The notes: a model not told the origin generated them from the sequence alone. DNA of 64,000 nucleotides from Pusillimonas caeni (GCF_003545815.1 NZ_PDUW01000005.1:124001-188000); one strand, 5' to 3'; shown: positions 1 through 8,384, counted from the first letter of the stretch. Numbers and translations: made by a program.

Positions 1-1
1 C

Positions 2-649
2 TACACGTCGATGGATCTTCCCGCCGACTTCCACATCGAGACAGGCGCCAGCGGCTGGAACCTCGTGTCCGCCATCGTCCTTACCATGCTGCCGATCGTG
101 GGCACCACGGCATTCCTCATGCTGTGTTCGGACATGCTCAGGGTCAGGCTCGAACATGCCGCCGCTACGGATTTCCTCACCAATCTGCCCAATCGCCGCG
201 CCGTCACCGAACGCGGGGCGCACATGTTCAACGAAGCCGCCGACTCGCTGGGAGGATTCGCGGTGGCGGTGCTGGACATAGACGACTTCAAGTCCATCAA
301 CGACGGATTCGGCCACGAAGCGGGCGACCAGGCCCTGGTCCACATCGCCAATCGCCTGCGTCAGCAGATTCGCTCGGCCGACATGGTGGCCCGCTCGGGG
401 GGCGAGGAGTTCATCGCCCTGTTCAAGGATATGGACGCCGTCCACGCAAGGGCCGTGGTCGAGCGCATGCGCCGCAGCATCGAAGGCGGACATTTTCGGC
501 ATGCGGACGAGGCCATCCCCATAACGGTATCCGCCGGTCTCTCGGCGCGGCGGCACGATGACAAAAGCTTTGAAGACATTTTGCGGCGCGCGGACAAGGC
601 CTTGTTTCTGGCCAAGTCGCGAGGCCGCAATTGCATAGAAGTCGCGTAG
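2..649 (+). CDS. GGDEF diguanylate cyclase, 5' end cut by the window
   Basis: C-terminal part of a membrane-bound enzyme that would make cyclic di-GMP from two GTP. The reading frame is open from the first bases, so the true start lies outside. A hydrophobic stretch (NLVSAIVLTMLPIVGTTAF) precedes the catalytic domain, which begins at DFLTNLPNRRA. The active-site signature reads GGEEF (398-412), an accepted variant of GGDEF. An RxxD inhibitory site (RSAD) sits exactly five residues upstream of it, so product inhibition is expected. No EAL domain follows. The sensory N-terminus is not visible, so the signal is unknown. It converges on the next small gene with an 11-bp gap. Confidence 0.9.
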   Translation, partial: YTSMDLPADFHIETGASGWNLVSAIVLTMLPIVGTTAFLMLCSDMLRVRLEHAAATDFLTNLPNRRAVTERGAHMFNEAADSLGGFAVAVLDIDDFKSINDGFGHEAGDQALVHIANRLRQQIRSADMVARSGGEEFIALFKDMDAVHARAVVERMRRSIEGGHFRHADEAIPITVSAGLSARRHDDKSFEDILRRADKALFLAKSRGRNCIEVA

Positions 650-660
650 CGGGCGAAGAA

Positions 661-852
661 CTAACCCGCCCTGCCGGCCGCATCGCAGCAGCCCAGACGG
701 TCGAAAGAAATGCGGCACAAAAACCGCTGCATCCAGCCCGCGCCGCTCGGGCGTTCGATTCCGGCCAGGGCGATCAGTCCGAGCAGCAGCATGGCGCCTA
801 TCGCCAGCACCGCCGCGGTCGCCAACAAGACTGAAATTAATAATTCATTCAT
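661..852 (-). CDS. Small single-pass membrane protein, unknown function
   Basis: A 63-residue reading frame with one strong transmembrane segment (about residues 5-31, rich in Leu/Ala) and a short cysteine-containing tail (CRISFDRLGCCDAAG). I do not recognise the family. It is called as a gene because the ATG is preceded at 7 nt by a consensus AGGAGG, a good sigma-70 promoter (TTGAAG-17-TAGAAT) lies just upstream, and a 16-bp perfect palindrome sits between promoter and ribosome-binding site. It could be a small stress or regulatory membrane peptide, but nothing in the sequence assigns a role. Confidence 0.55.
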   Translation of the reverse strand: MNELLISVLLATAAVLAIGAMLLLGLIALAGIERPSGAGWMQRFLCRISFDRLGCCDAAGRAG

Positions 853-864
853 GATTCAGCCTCC

Positions 865-880
865 TAAGGGTTAACCCTTA
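865..880. promoter_or_regulatory. 16-bp perfect palindrome, candidate operator
   Basis: TAAGGGTTAACCCTTA reads the same on both strands. It overlaps the outer base of the -10 box and covers the expected transcription start of the small membrane protein gene, where a bound repressor would block initiation. The binding protein is unknown. Confidence 0.45.
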
Positions 881-908
881 TTCTATAGAGTTGAACCTTT
901 TACTTCAA
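880..908 (-). promoter_or_regulatory. Sigma-70-type promoter of the small membrane protein gene
   Basis: On the minus strand a -35 TTGAAG (903-908) and a -10 TAGAAT (880-885) are separated by exactly 17 bp. A further inverted repeat, TTGAA-8-TTCAA (891-908), overlaps the -35 box. Read from sequence only. Confidence 0.55.
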
Positions 909-926
909 GCTCATGGCGTCCGGCGC

Positions 927-954
927 AAAAACAAAAAGGCCGGCTAAGCCGGCC
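927..954 (-). terminator. Rho-independent terminator of tRNA-Ser
   Basis: On the minus strand a 7-bp GC-only stem (GGCCGGC / GCCGGCC, 3-nt loop) is followed by TTTTTGTTTTT. It lies 15 nt beyond the tRNA 3' end and before the small membrane protein promoter, so it separates the two transcripts. Confidence 0.85.
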
Positions 955-969
955 CATTGTCGAAATTTC

Positions 970-1060
970 TGGCGGACAAGGGGGGATTCGAACCCCCGAT
1001 ACGCTATTCACGTATACACGCTTTCCAGGCGTGCGCCTTCAACCACTCGGCCACCTGTCC
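970..1060 (-). tRNA. tRNA-Ser (anticodon GGA)
   Basis: 91 nt including an encoded CCA. The acceptor stem GGACAGG pairs with CTTGTCC (one G-T wobble), the discriminator base is G, and the anticodon loop CTGGAAA carries GGA. A long variable arm, typical of serine tRNAs, and a T-arm with GTTCGAATC are present. It reads UCC/UCU serine codons. No integrase or attachment-site duplication is visible beside it. Confidence 0.96.
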
Positions 1061-1141
1061 TATTTCCATGCGCTCTGCAAATAAAGCAGCAAAGCGAAGT
1101 CCGCCATTTTAGCAGAATCGGGGGGCTTTGGCGCGGGCCGG

Positions 1142-1954
1142 CTAGCGTCCGTACTCCTCCAGGCGATAGCGGCGCGGCTTCAGGGCGCGGCAGACTTCGC
1201 GCACCACGCCCGACTGCGGCAGCGAGAGTCCGCTTTCGACGGCCATTTCCGAGACGATGGCCATGTCGTCCTCGGCCCAGGCCATGGTCTGCTTGCCCCA
1301 GGCGGCCAGCGAACCGTTGGTGGCGCTGCTGCTGAGCAAGGCCTGGCGCAGCGCAACGATGTTCACGTCGTAGGTCTGGGCAAGCGCCAGGGCCTCGTGG
1401 TTGGCGACCAGGCAGGCCCACAGTATCTGGTTGTTGGCGGCGCGCGATGCCTGAGCCGTGCCGATGCCGCCGGTGTGCACCACGTCCGATGAATAAGCTC
1501 GCATGACCGGCTCGAGCCTGTCGACCACTTTTTCTTCGCCGCCGACGAAAGACAGCAGCGTGCCTTCGTCCGCCGCCCAGGCGCCCCGGCACACGGTCGA
1601 ATCCATGATGATGAGATCGCGCTCGTCGCCCAGCCGGGCGAATTCGATCATGGACTTGGGATGGGTGGTGCTCATCACGGCAATGATGGCGCCCGGCCGC
1701 GCCAGTTCGATCAGCCCGCCGGGCGCGCACAGCAGCTCGCGCACCTCGACCTCGTAGCCGACGCAGATCAGCACCACCTCGGCTCGGGAAGCCAGTTCGG
1801 CCAGTTCGACGCACTGGCCGCCGCGTTCTTTGATGTCCGCCAGGCGCCCCGAGTCGCGCTCGCTGACGAGCACCTCGAAACCGGCGCGATTCAGGTGTCC
1901 GACGATGGGCATGCCCATGCGTCCGGCGCCTATGACTCCTACTGTCTTGATCAT
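1142..1954 (-). CDS. 3-hydroxyisobutyrate dehydrogenase-family oxidoreductase
   Basis: A 270-residue NAD(P)-dependent beta-hydroxyacid dehydrogenase-type protein. The Rossmann dinucleotide motif GVIGAGRMG lies at residues 6-14 and the substrate-loop equivalent STTHPKS at 95-101. In the catalytic region (GGIGTAQASRAANNQ) the family's lysine is replaced by Arg171, while the following Asn-Asn pair (174-175) is kept. This may mean altered chemistry or a binding or reductive role other than classical alcohol oxidation. It begins 9 bp after the stop of the ThDP-enzyme gene, so the two form an operon presumably acting on one small carbonyl or hydroxyacid pathway. The substrate is unknown. Confidence 0.85.
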   Translation of the reverse strand: MIKTVGVIGAGRMGMPIVGHLNRAGFEVLVSERDSGRLADIKERGGQCVELAELASRAEVVLICVGYEVEVRELLCAPGGLIELARPGAIIAVMSTTHPKSMIEFARLGDERDLIIMDSTVCRGAWAADEGTLLSFVGGEEKVVDRLEPVMRAYSSDVVHTGGIGTAQASRAANNQILWACLVANHEALALAQTYDVNIVALRQALLSSSATNGSLAAWGKQTMAWAEDDMAIVSEMAVESGLSLPQSGVVREVCRALKPRRYRLEEYGR

Positions 1955-1963
1955 GATGAACCT

Positions 1964-3799
1964 TCAGCTCTTGAATTCAAATCGCTTCTGCGTGATGGTG
2001 TCGAGCAGGGCCGGCTTGCCCGCCTTGACCTGCTCGATGGCCCGGCGCAAGGCGGGCCCGACGTCCCCTGCGTGTTCGATGGGGCCTTCGGCATACCAGC
2101 CCATGGAGCGTGCCAGGGCGGCGAAATCGGGCGCCGGGTCGTCCATGTCCATGCCTATGTGGGCCCGGTCCAGCGCAGTGCCGCGATGCTTGGCCATGCG
2201 CACCTGATGCTCCCAATCGTTGTAGTAGGCGCGGTTGTTGTACATCACCACCAGCATGGGAATCCTGTGCTTGGCCGCCACCCATAGCGCGCCCGCATCG
2301 AACATCAGGTCGCCGTCGGGCTGGATGTCCACCACCAGGCGGCCATGGTCGCGATGGGCCAGGGCGACGCCCAGCGATATGCCGAACTGCGTGGCCGTGC
2401 CCAGCGACTTTCCGGGGTGCCGGTAGGGCTTGTCGAAATCCCAGAGCTTGCGCGTCCAGTCTTCGAGCGTATTGGCGGTCAGCACCCAGTCTTCGTGCCG
2501 GATGACTTCCCAGATCTCGCTGGCCAGGCGCGGCGCGGTCATGGGGCTCGCGTCCCAGTCGCGTCGCGCCTGCTCCTGCCACTTGGCGCGCGCGGCGCGG
2601 TGCCTGCCCGCCGTCTCCTCGCCGCGGCGGGCAATGCGGCCGGCCAGATCGGTGTCCCGCCCGATGCGCTCGTGCAGCAGCCCTGTCAGGGCGGGAATGG
2701 CCACGGCCGTGTCCGCCAGGATGCGAAGGTCGGCATGCAGCAGGCGCTGGTAGTCCATGGCCCAGCTCGACAACTCGACATCGCTGAAGCCGATGTCTAT
2801 CCACTTGGCCGAGACCGGCACCAGTTCGCCCAGCTGGCGGGTGGTGCTGACGAGCTCCGTGGTGGGCTTCTCCCAGTCGCGCACGTCCAGGCACAGCATG
2901 AGGTCGGCATCACGGAACACGTCCTTCACCATGCTCATGTTCAAGGGATGGCGATTGGGAAAATTCAGGCGCGCGTTGATGTCGAAAACCGGCGCGCCCA
3001 GCGTCTCGGCCAGTTCCACCAAGGCATCGAAGGAAGGGTGATGGCGGCCGGCATATTCCACCAGGATGACGGGACGCTGGGCCTGGGCCAGCATGTCGGC
3101 GGCCTTGCTCAAGGCCGCGGGGTCGGGCGCCATGGGCGTCGGCACGGCCATGGCCTCGGCGGGCGGCAACGGCACATCATGCTCCAGCGGCTTCTCCTGC
3201 AGCCAGGCGTCATAGCACATGTAGATGGGGCCTTGCGGCTCCGTCATCATCACCCCGTAGGCGCGGGCGAACGATTCGGGCACGCCGTCCACCGTGTGGG
3301 GCTGGTAGTCCCATTTGGTGTAATCGCGCACCGCCTGGCCCTGCACATGGGCGGTGTGGATCCAGTCGATGTGAGGGCGCCGCTTGGATTCGTCCATCGG
3401 CCCGGTGGCGCCGACGATGAAGATCGGAGCCCGGTCGACGTAGGCGTAGTACACCGCCATATTGGCATGCAGCAGGCCGACCAGGTTGTGAAGAATCGCC
3501 ACCATCGGCTTGCCGCTGGCTTTTGCATAGCCGTGCGCGATCTGCACCGCGGTTTCCTCATGCTGGCACAGCATCATGCGGGGATAGTTGTCGCCGTAGT
3601 TGACGATGGAGTCGTGCAGGCCGCGATAGCTGGCGCCCGGGTTCAGCGCGGCATAGGGCATCTTGTACTGGTGCAGCAGGTCGACAATGACATCGGAGCC
3701 CCAGCGCTGGGCCGACGGCACGACGGCGGGGGGAGGCGCGTCGTTGCCGATATCGTCGGCCGGCGGCAGGACTTCCGTGGGTCTGGCGAGGGTGTTCAT
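1964..3799 (-). CDS. Thiamine diphosphate-dependent enzyme (acetolactate synthase / decarboxylase superfamily)
   Basis: A 611-residue protein with the three-domain plan of ThDP enzymes: an N-terminal PYR domain with the cofactor-activating glutamate (QHEETAVQIAHGYA, near residue 90), a central domain, and a C-terminal PP domain with the Mg-ThDP motif (DGDL, then YNN about 25 residues later). The ATG at 3799 is chosen because AAGGAG lies 4 nt before it; an in-frame upstream ATG has no such site. It resembles the benzoylformate decarboxylase / sulfoacetaldehyde acetyltransferase / acetolactate synthase group, but no biosynthetic partner is nearby, so a catabolic C-C lyase or ligase is more likely. 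A divergent GntR regulator and a downstream dehydrogenase complete the module. Confidence 0.85.
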   Translation of the reverse strand: MNTLARPTEVLPPADDIGNDAPPPAVVPSAQRWGSDVIVDLLHQYKMPYAALNPGASYRGLHDSIVNYGDNYPRMMLCQHEETAVQIAHGYAKASGKPMVAILHNLVGLLHANMAVYYAYVDRAPIFIVGATGPMDESKRRPHIDWIHTAHVQGQAVRDYTKWDYQPHTVDGVPESFARAYGVMMTEPQGPIYMCYDAWLQEKPLEHDVPLPPAEAMAVPTPMAPDPAALSKAADMLAQAQRPVILVEYAGRHHPSFDALVELAETLGAPVFDINARLNFPNRHPLNMSMVKDVFRDADLMLCLDVRDWEKPTTELVSTTRQLGELVPVSAKWIDIGFSDVELSSWAMDYQRLLHADLRILADTAVAIPALTGLLHERIGRDTDLAGRIARRGEETAGRHRAARAKWQEQARRDWDASPMTAPRLASEIWEVIRHEDWVLTANTLEDWTRKLWDFDKPYRHPGKSLGTATQFGISLGVALAHRDHGRLVVDIQPDGDLMFDAGALWVAAKHRIPMLVVMYNNRAYYNDWEHQVRMAKHRGTALDRAHIGMDMDDPAPDFAALARSMGWYAEGPIEHAGDVGPALRRAIEQVKAGKPALLDTITQKRFEFKS

Positions 3800-3914
3800 G
3801 GGTCTCCTTGCTCTCATTTTCGAGCCGCAGCCTGCGCCCGGCCTTCACGATGCGGCGTCTTCCGCACAGCGCCGCGTCGAAGCGGCCATCATAAGATCGC
3901 GGGGCCCGCCAAGT

Positions 3915-3935
3915 CAACTATATGAGTTGTATAAC
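3915..3935. promoter_or_regulatory. Candidate operator between the ThDP gene and the GntR regulator
   Basis: CAACTATATGAGTTG (3915-3929) is a perfect inverted repeat with 5-bp arms and a 5-bp centre. An overlapping imperfect palindrome GTTGTATAAC runs to 3935. AT-rich palindromes of this kind are typical GntR/HutC sites and this one lies in the divergent intergenic region. A TATAAT -10 box for the regulator gene is at 3974-3979. Binding by the neighbouring regulator is inferred. Confidence 0.45.
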
Positions 3936-4018
3936 ATGGATGAAACGACCAACGTGTGAACAGAGCGCTTGGCTATAATCGGCGGACCCAGGTTCTTCGT
4001 CCGCCGGACGCTCTCGCC

Positions 4019-4768
4019 ATGCAAAGCCCCATGCCCACTCTCGATCCCGCCTCCTCTTCCGGATTGCCCCTTTACAAAGAGGTCAAGCGCCAGATCGTGC
4101 AGGCGCTGTCCGTCGGCGAATGGAAGCCGGGCGATATGATCCCATCGGAAAAACAGCTGTGCGCGCGCTTCGGCGTGTCGATCGGCACCCTGCGCAAGGC
4201 GATCGATGAACTCGTGTCCGAGAACATTCTGGTCCGGCATCAGGGCCGGGGCACTTTCGTGGCGGTTCATAACCGCGGCCCGCGTCTGTTCCGCTTTTTC
4301 AACCTGATCGACAGCGACGGGCAGCGCACCTATCCGCAATTGGAGATAGTGGGTTTCTCCAAGGGCCGGGCGGATAGAACGGTCGCCGCCAAGCTGGGCA
4401 TCGCCGTCGGGACGCGCACCTATCGGATCGCCACCGTGCGTTCAATCGACGGCAAGCCGCTGCTGATCGAGGACATCACGCTTTCACAAGCGCTGTTCCC
4501 CGACCTGACGGCCGAGAAAGTGCATCGGCGGCCCAGCACCCTGTACAACCTTTACCAGGTCGCGTACGGCATCAATGTGGTGCGCATCGAAGAGGGCGTC
4601 CAGGCCTGCATTGCCGAGGGCGAACATGCCCGCCGGCTGGGCGTCGAGCCCGGCCTGCCCCTGCTGCAGGTGCGCCGGGTGGCCTATTCGTACAACGATC
4701 AGCCGGTGGAGTATCGGGTCTCGCACATCGACAGCCGCCACCACGAGTATTTCCGGGCGGTGTCTTGA
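4019..4768 (+). CDS. GntR-family (HutC/UTRA) transcriptional regulator
   Basis: A 249-residue regulator: an N-terminal winged helix-turn-helix (about residues 17-85; LYKEVKRQIVQAL, GDMIPSEKQLCARFGVSIGTLRKAIDEL) followed by a C-terminal UTRA ligand-binding domain (about 100-245). A GTG further upstream (3956) is in frame, but a TATAAT box at 3974-3979 lies between the two, so the ATG at 4019 is preferred; no strong ribosome-binding site precedes it. It is divergent from the ThDP-enzyme/dehydrogenase operon and probably represses it until a pathway metabolite binds. The ligand is unknown. Confidence 0.85.
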   Translation: MQSPMPTLDPASSSGLPLYKEVKRQIVQALSVGEWKPGDMIPSEKQLCARFGVSIGTLRKAIDELVSENILVRHQGRGTFVAVHNRGPRLFRFFNLIDSDGQRTYPQLEIVGFSKGRADRTVAAKLGIAVGTRTYRIATVRSIDGKPLLIEDITLSQALFPDLTAEKVHRRPSTLYNLYQVAYGINVVRIEEGVQACIAEGEHARRLGVEPGLPLLQVRRVAYSYNDQPVEYRVSHIDSRHHEYFRAVS

Positions 4769-4787
4769 GGCGTCCGGAGCCTTTTAG

Positions 4788-4803
4788 CTTTTAGTATTGA
4801 CGG
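4788..4803 (+). repeat. Short 3'-end dispersed repeat, copy 1 (degenerate)
   Basis: CTTTTAGTATTGACGG, a diverged relative of the 20-mer at 63242-63261 and 39312-39331. It lies in the gap between the convergent GntR regulator and ribE. Confidence 0.45.
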
Positions 4804-4805
4804 CG

Positions 4806-5429
4806 TCAGCCTTTGGCAGCCAGCGACACCATGCGCTCGACATAGCGGGCAATGGTGTCCACCTCGAGGTTGACGGCCGCGCCGGCATGCAGGTGCTTGA
4901 GTGTCGTGACCTGGACGGTGTGGGGAATGAGGTTGATGCGGATGCGGCAGCCTTGCGCGTGGTCTTCGACCTGATTGACCGTAAGGCTTACGCCGTTGAC
5001 GGTGATCGATCCCTTGTAGGCCAGGTATTTGGCCAGATGCACAGGCGCGTCTATGCGCAGGTCCCAGGACTCGCCCACCGGCTCGAACGCCGCCACGGTG
5101 CCCACGCCGTCGACGTGGCCGGAGACCAGATGCCCATCCAGCGAATCGCCCAGGCGCAGGGCGTGCTCCAGGTTTACTTCGCCCGGCGCATCCAGGCCGA
5201 CGGTGAGGTTGAGGCTTTCGCGCGAGACATCGACGCTGAAGGAATCGCCCTCGAGCTCGACGACGGTCATGCACGCGCCTTGTATGGCGATGGAATCGCC
5301 CAGCCGGGTCGACTGCAGGGGAAAGCCGGGCGCGTGGACGGCGAGCCGCAGGCCGGCTTCCCGGTCGCCTTCGCCCAGGGGCTGGACCTTGGTGATGGTG
5401 CCGACCGCGGCCACTATGCCTGTGAACAT
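4806..5429 (-). CDS. ribE: Riboflavin synthase, alpha chain
   Basis: A 207-residue trimeric enzyme that dismutates two 6,7-dimethyl-8-ribityllumazines into riboflavin and 5-amino-6-ribitylamino-uracil. The N-terminal signature MFTGIVAAVG is complete, and the duplicated lumazine-binding barrels can be seen (about 1-95 and 96-190; the second with GHVDGVGTV and NGVSLTVN motifs). It is the last gene of glyA-nrdR-ribD-ribE, 27 bp after ribD. No FMN-riboswitch-like fold was noticed in the gap. Length is normal for the family. Confidence 0.96.
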   Translation of the reverse strand: MFTGIVAAVGTITKVQPLGEGDREAGLRLAVHAPGFPLQSTRLGDSIAIQGACMTVVELEGDSFSVDVSRESLNLTVGLDAPGEVNLEHALRLGDSLDGHLVSGHVDGVGTVAAFEPVGESWDLRIDAPVHLAKYLAYKGSITVNGVSLTVNQVEDHAQGCRIRINLIPHTVQVTTLKHLHAGAAVNLEVDTIARYVERMVSLAAKG

Positions 5430-5456
5430 GAATTGCTTCCTTGTAGTGTGTAAAGA

Positions 5457-6608
5457 TCAGGATACGGCGTCGAGCAAGCCGCGCCATGCCTGCGGCTTTC
5501 TGGCCAGGAGGCGCACGTCGGCGCCCAGGCCGGCCAGGTCATGGAACTCGAAGCGCAAAGCCTGTTCGAGTTCTTGCAGCACCGGCAGTTCCGCCATGGG
5601 CCGCCCCGCGCCCAGCAGCATGGGGGCCAGATATACCAGCAACTGGTCCACGCAGCCGGCTTGAAGCAAGGCGCCGCTCAGGACGGAGCCCGCTTCGACG
5701 TGCACTTCGTTGACGTCATGCTCGCCCAGCCAGCGCATCACCGAAGGCAGATGCACCCTATCGTTGTCCAGCGGCATGCGCACCACCTGCACATTGCGGT
5801 CGGCCAGCCGCTGCGCCTTGACGGGATCGTCGCTGGCCGTAAACACCCATGCGGGCGAACCGTCGAACAGGCGGGCGTTCTCGGGCACCTGCAGGCCGGT
5901 GTCGATGACGGCCTTGACCGGCTGGCGCGGCGTGTGCACCTCGCGCACATTGAGTAGCGGGTCGTCGGCCAGCACGGTGCCGGCGCCGGTCAGCACCACG
6001 CAACTGCGCGCGCGCCAATGGTGGCCGTCGGCGCGGGCCTGCGGCCCGGTGATCCACTGCGACACGCCGTTGCCCAAGGCGGTGCGCCCGTCCAGCGATG
6101 CGGCGGTCTTGAGCCATACCCACGGAGTGCCGCGCGTCATGCGCGCCACGAAGCCGGGGTTGACCTCCAGCGCCTCGCCGGCGCAAAGCGGACCGCTTAC
6201 GGCGATGCCGGCCGCCTCGAGCTTGGCCAGCCCCCGGCCGGAAACGAGCGGATTGGGATCGGTCATGGCCACCACCACCCGCTCGGGGCGGGCCTCGATC
6301 AAGGCATCGACGCAAGGCGGCGTGCGGCCATGGTGGCTGCAGGGCTCCAGCGTGACGTAGAAGGTGGCGCCCTGCGTCGATATGCCGTGCTCTTTTGCCT
6401 GGCGCAGGGCCATCACCTCGGCGTGCGGGCCGCCCGCCTTCTGAGTGACGCCCGAAGCAAGCAAGCGGCCGTCGCGCACGATCAGGCAGGCGACGCGGGG
6501 ATTGGGCGTGGTGATGTAAAGAGACTGCCGGCTGAGGGCGATGGCGCGCCGCATCCATTCTTCGTCTGCATCGCAGCGGCCTGCGGGGGTGGGCAGGGGC
6601 TCGTTCAT
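5457..6608 (-). CDS. ribD: Bifunctional riboflavin biosynthesis deaminase/reductase
   Basis: A 383-residue enzyme for the second and third steps of riboflavin synthesis. The N-terminal zinc deaminase domain shows the catalytic His62-Ala-Glu64 (PHAEVMAL) and zinc cysteines 90 and 99 (PCSHHGRTPPC). The C-terminal RibD-type reductase (about 160-375) carries MKTAASLDGR-like (LKTAASLDGRTAL) and the VHVEAGSVLSGALL motif. Both halves are intact. It starts 15 bp after nrdR and feeds RibE, encoded next. Confidence 0.96.
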   Translation of the reverse strand: MNEPLPTPAGRCDADEEWMRRAIALSRQSLYITTPNPRVACLIVRDGRLLASGVTQKAGGPHAEVMALRQAKEHGISTQGATFYVTLEPCSHHGRTPPCVDALIEARPERVVVAMTDPNPLVSGRGLAKLEAAGIAVSGPLCAGEALEVNPGFVARMTRGTPWVWLKTAASLDGRTALGNGVSQWITGPQARADGHHWRARSCVVLTGAGTVLADDPLLNVREVHTPRQPVKAVIDTGLQVPENARLFDGSPAWVFTASDDPVKAQRLADRNVQVVRMPLDNDRVHLPSVMRWLGEHDVNEVHVEAGSVLSGALLQAGCVDQLLVYLAPMLLGAGRPMAELPVLQELEQALRFEFHDLAGLGADVRLLARKPQAWRGLLDAVS

Positions 6609-6623
6609 GCTGCCGACCCGCCG

Positions 6624-7100
6624 CTATGAGCCATTGCCCTTGGGCTTGGGCGGCACCTTGATTTCATCGATGGCCCTCACGAATTCGCTGATGTCTTCGA
6701 AGCTTTTATACACCGACGCGAAGCGCACATAGGCGACGTGGTCGAGATGCTTGAGCTCGTCCATCACCAGTTCGCCCAGGCTGCCCGAGCTGATTTCGCG
6801 CCGGCCGCTGGTGAGCAGTTTTTCTTCGATGCGGGCAACGGCGGCGTCGACCTCTTCGGTGTCCACAGGCCGTTTGCGCAAGGCGAGATTGAGGCTGCCG
6901 CGCAGCTTGGCCGGGTCGTATTCGACGCGCGTACCGTTGCGCTTGACCACCGCAGGCATCACCAGCTCGACCCGCTCGTAAGTGGTGAAGCGGCGGTCGC
7001 AGGCGGCGCAGCGCCTGCGCCGCCGAATGGTGTCGCCCTCTTCGGAAACCCGCGAGTCGATGACCTGCGTATCGAAACTGCTACAGAAAGGACATTTCAT
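6624..7100 (-). CDS. nrdR: Transcriptional repressor of ribonucleotide reductase genes
   Basis: A 158-residue regulator with an N-terminal zinc ribbon (Cys3, Cys6, Cys31, Cys34) and an ATP-cone domain (about residues 49-139) that senses the ATP/dATP ratio. In this family, dATP-loaded NrdR binds paired boxes upstream of nrd operons. Two such boxes are present upstream of nrdA in this window (24991-25037), so regulator and target can be linked by sequence. It sits between glyA and ribD, a common betaproteobacterial arrangement. Confidence 0.96.
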   Translation of the reverse strand: MKCPFCSSFDTQVIDSRVSEEGDTIRRRRRCAACDRRFTTYERVELVMPAVVKRNGTRVEYDPAKLRGSLNLALRKRPVDTEEVDAAVARIEEKLLTSGRREISSGSLGELVMDELKHLDHVAYVRFASVYKSFEDISEFVRAIDEIKVPPKPKGNGS

Positions 7101-7139
7101 GGCAGCCTGTGCCCGGGTACCCCGGGCGGTGAGGGGTGG

Positions 7140-8384
7140 CTAGCTGTAGACCGGCAGGCGCGCGGTCAGCTCGTTGACCCGGGCGCGCACGTCGGCGATG
7201 GCGGCTTCGTTATCGGGGTTGTCCAGCACGTCGGCGATGAGATGGGCGGTGAGTTCGGCCTCGCCTTCTTTGAAGCCCCGCGTGGTCATGGCCGGCGTAC
7301 CCAGGCGGATGCCGCTGGTGACGAAGGGCTTTTCGGGGTCGTTGGGAATGGCGTTTTTATTGACCGTGATGTGCGCCTTGCCCAACGCTTCTTCGGCAGC
7401 CTTGCCGGTGATGCCCTTGGCGCGCAGATCGACCAGCATGACATGGCTTTCGGTGCGGCCCGACACGATGCGCAGGCCGCGCTCGACCAGCGTGCGGGCC
7501 AGGACGTCGGCGTTCTTGACCACCTGGGCCGCGTATTCTTTGAATTCGGGCTGCAGGGCTTCCTGGAAGGCAACGGCCTTGCCGGCGATGACGTGCATCA
7601 GCGGGCCGCCCTGGATGCCGGGGAAGATGGCCGAATTGACGATCTTTTCGTGCTCGGCCTTCATCATGATGACGCCGCCGCGCGGACCGCGCAGCGACTT
7701 GTGCGTGGTGCTGGTGACGAAATCGGCGTAAGGCACGGGATTGGGATAGGCCCCTCCGGCCACCAGGCCGGCATAGTGGGCGATGTCGACCATGAACAGC
7801 GCGCCGTTGTCGTGCGCGATACGGGCCATGCGTTCAAAATCGATGCGCAGCGCGTAGGCCGAGGCGCCGCCCACGAGCAGCTTGGGCTTGTGCTGCTTGG
7901 TGAGCTCTTCGAGCTGGCCATAGTCGATTTCTTCTTTGTCGTTCAGGCCATAGGACTTGAAGTCGTACAGCTTGCCGGAAGCATTGACCGACGAGCCGTG
8001 CGTGAGGTGGCCGCCTTCGGCCAGGCTCATGCCCAGCACGGTATCGCCGGGCTTGAGCACCGCCATGTAGACGCCCTGATTGGCCTGCGAGCCCGAATTG
8101 GGCTGCACGTTGGCCGCTTCGGCGCCGAACAGCTTTTTCAGGCGGTCGATGGCCAATTGCTCGACGATGTCGACGTATTCGCAGCCGCCGTAGTAGCGCT
8201 TGCCGGGATAGCCCTCTGCATACTTGTTGGTCAGTTGCGTGCCCTGGGCCTGCATGACGGCAGGGCTGGTGTAGTTCTCAGAGGCGATCAACTCGATGTG
8301 TTGCTCTTGACGGACGTCTTCTTTCTGGATTGCGGCCCACAGTTCGGGGTCGACTTGGTCAAGAGTGCGTGAACGGTCAAACAT
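7140..8384 (-). CDS. glyA: Serine hydroxymethyltransferase
   Basis: A 414-residue PLP enzyme converting serine plus tetrahydrofolate to glycine and 5,10-methylene-tetrahydrofolate. The PLP-lysine motif [14 protein letters not shown] places Lys229 exactly at the family position, and the N-terminal [10 protein letters not shown] and [13 protein letters not shown] motifs are complete. It is the first gene of the glyA-nrdR-ribD-ribE run; nrdR begins 39 bp downstream. It supplies one-carbon units for purine, thymidylate and methionine synthesis. Confidence 0.97.
   Translation of the reverse strand: MFDRSRTLDQVDPELWAAIQKEDVRQEQHIELIASENYTSPAVMQAQGTQLTNKYAEGYPGKRYYGGCEYVDIVEQLAIDRLKKLFGAEAANVQPNSGSQANQGVYMAVLKPGDTVLGMSLAEGGHLTHGSSVNASGKLYDFKSYGLNDKEEIDYGQLEELTKQHKPKLLVGGASAYALRIDFERMARIAHDNGALFMVDIAHYAGLVAGGAYPNPVPYADFVTSTTHKSLRGPRGGVIMMKAEHEKIVNSAIFPGIQGGPLMHVIAGKAVAFQEALQPEFKEYAAQVVKNADVLARTLVERGLRIVSGRTESHVMLVDLRAKGITGKAAEEALGKAHITVNKNAIPNDPEKPFVTSGIRLGTPAMTTRGFKEGEAELTAHLIADVLDNPDNEAAIADVRARVNELTARLPVYS

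Noticed and set aside
865-908. MerR-type promoter (dyad in a 19-20 bp spacer) upstream of the small membrane protein
   Set aside because: The -35 and -10 boxes fit a normal 17-bp spacer and the palindrome is downstream of the -10, not inside the spacer.
970-1060. tRNA-Ser as an integration site of a genomic island
   Set aside because: No integrase gene or repeated tRNA 3' end is present in the neighbourhood.
5430-6623. FMN riboswitch associated with ribD/ribE
   Set aside because: The gaps are only 15-27 bp and no conserved RFN helices are found; the genes rely on the upstream glyA-nrdR transcript.
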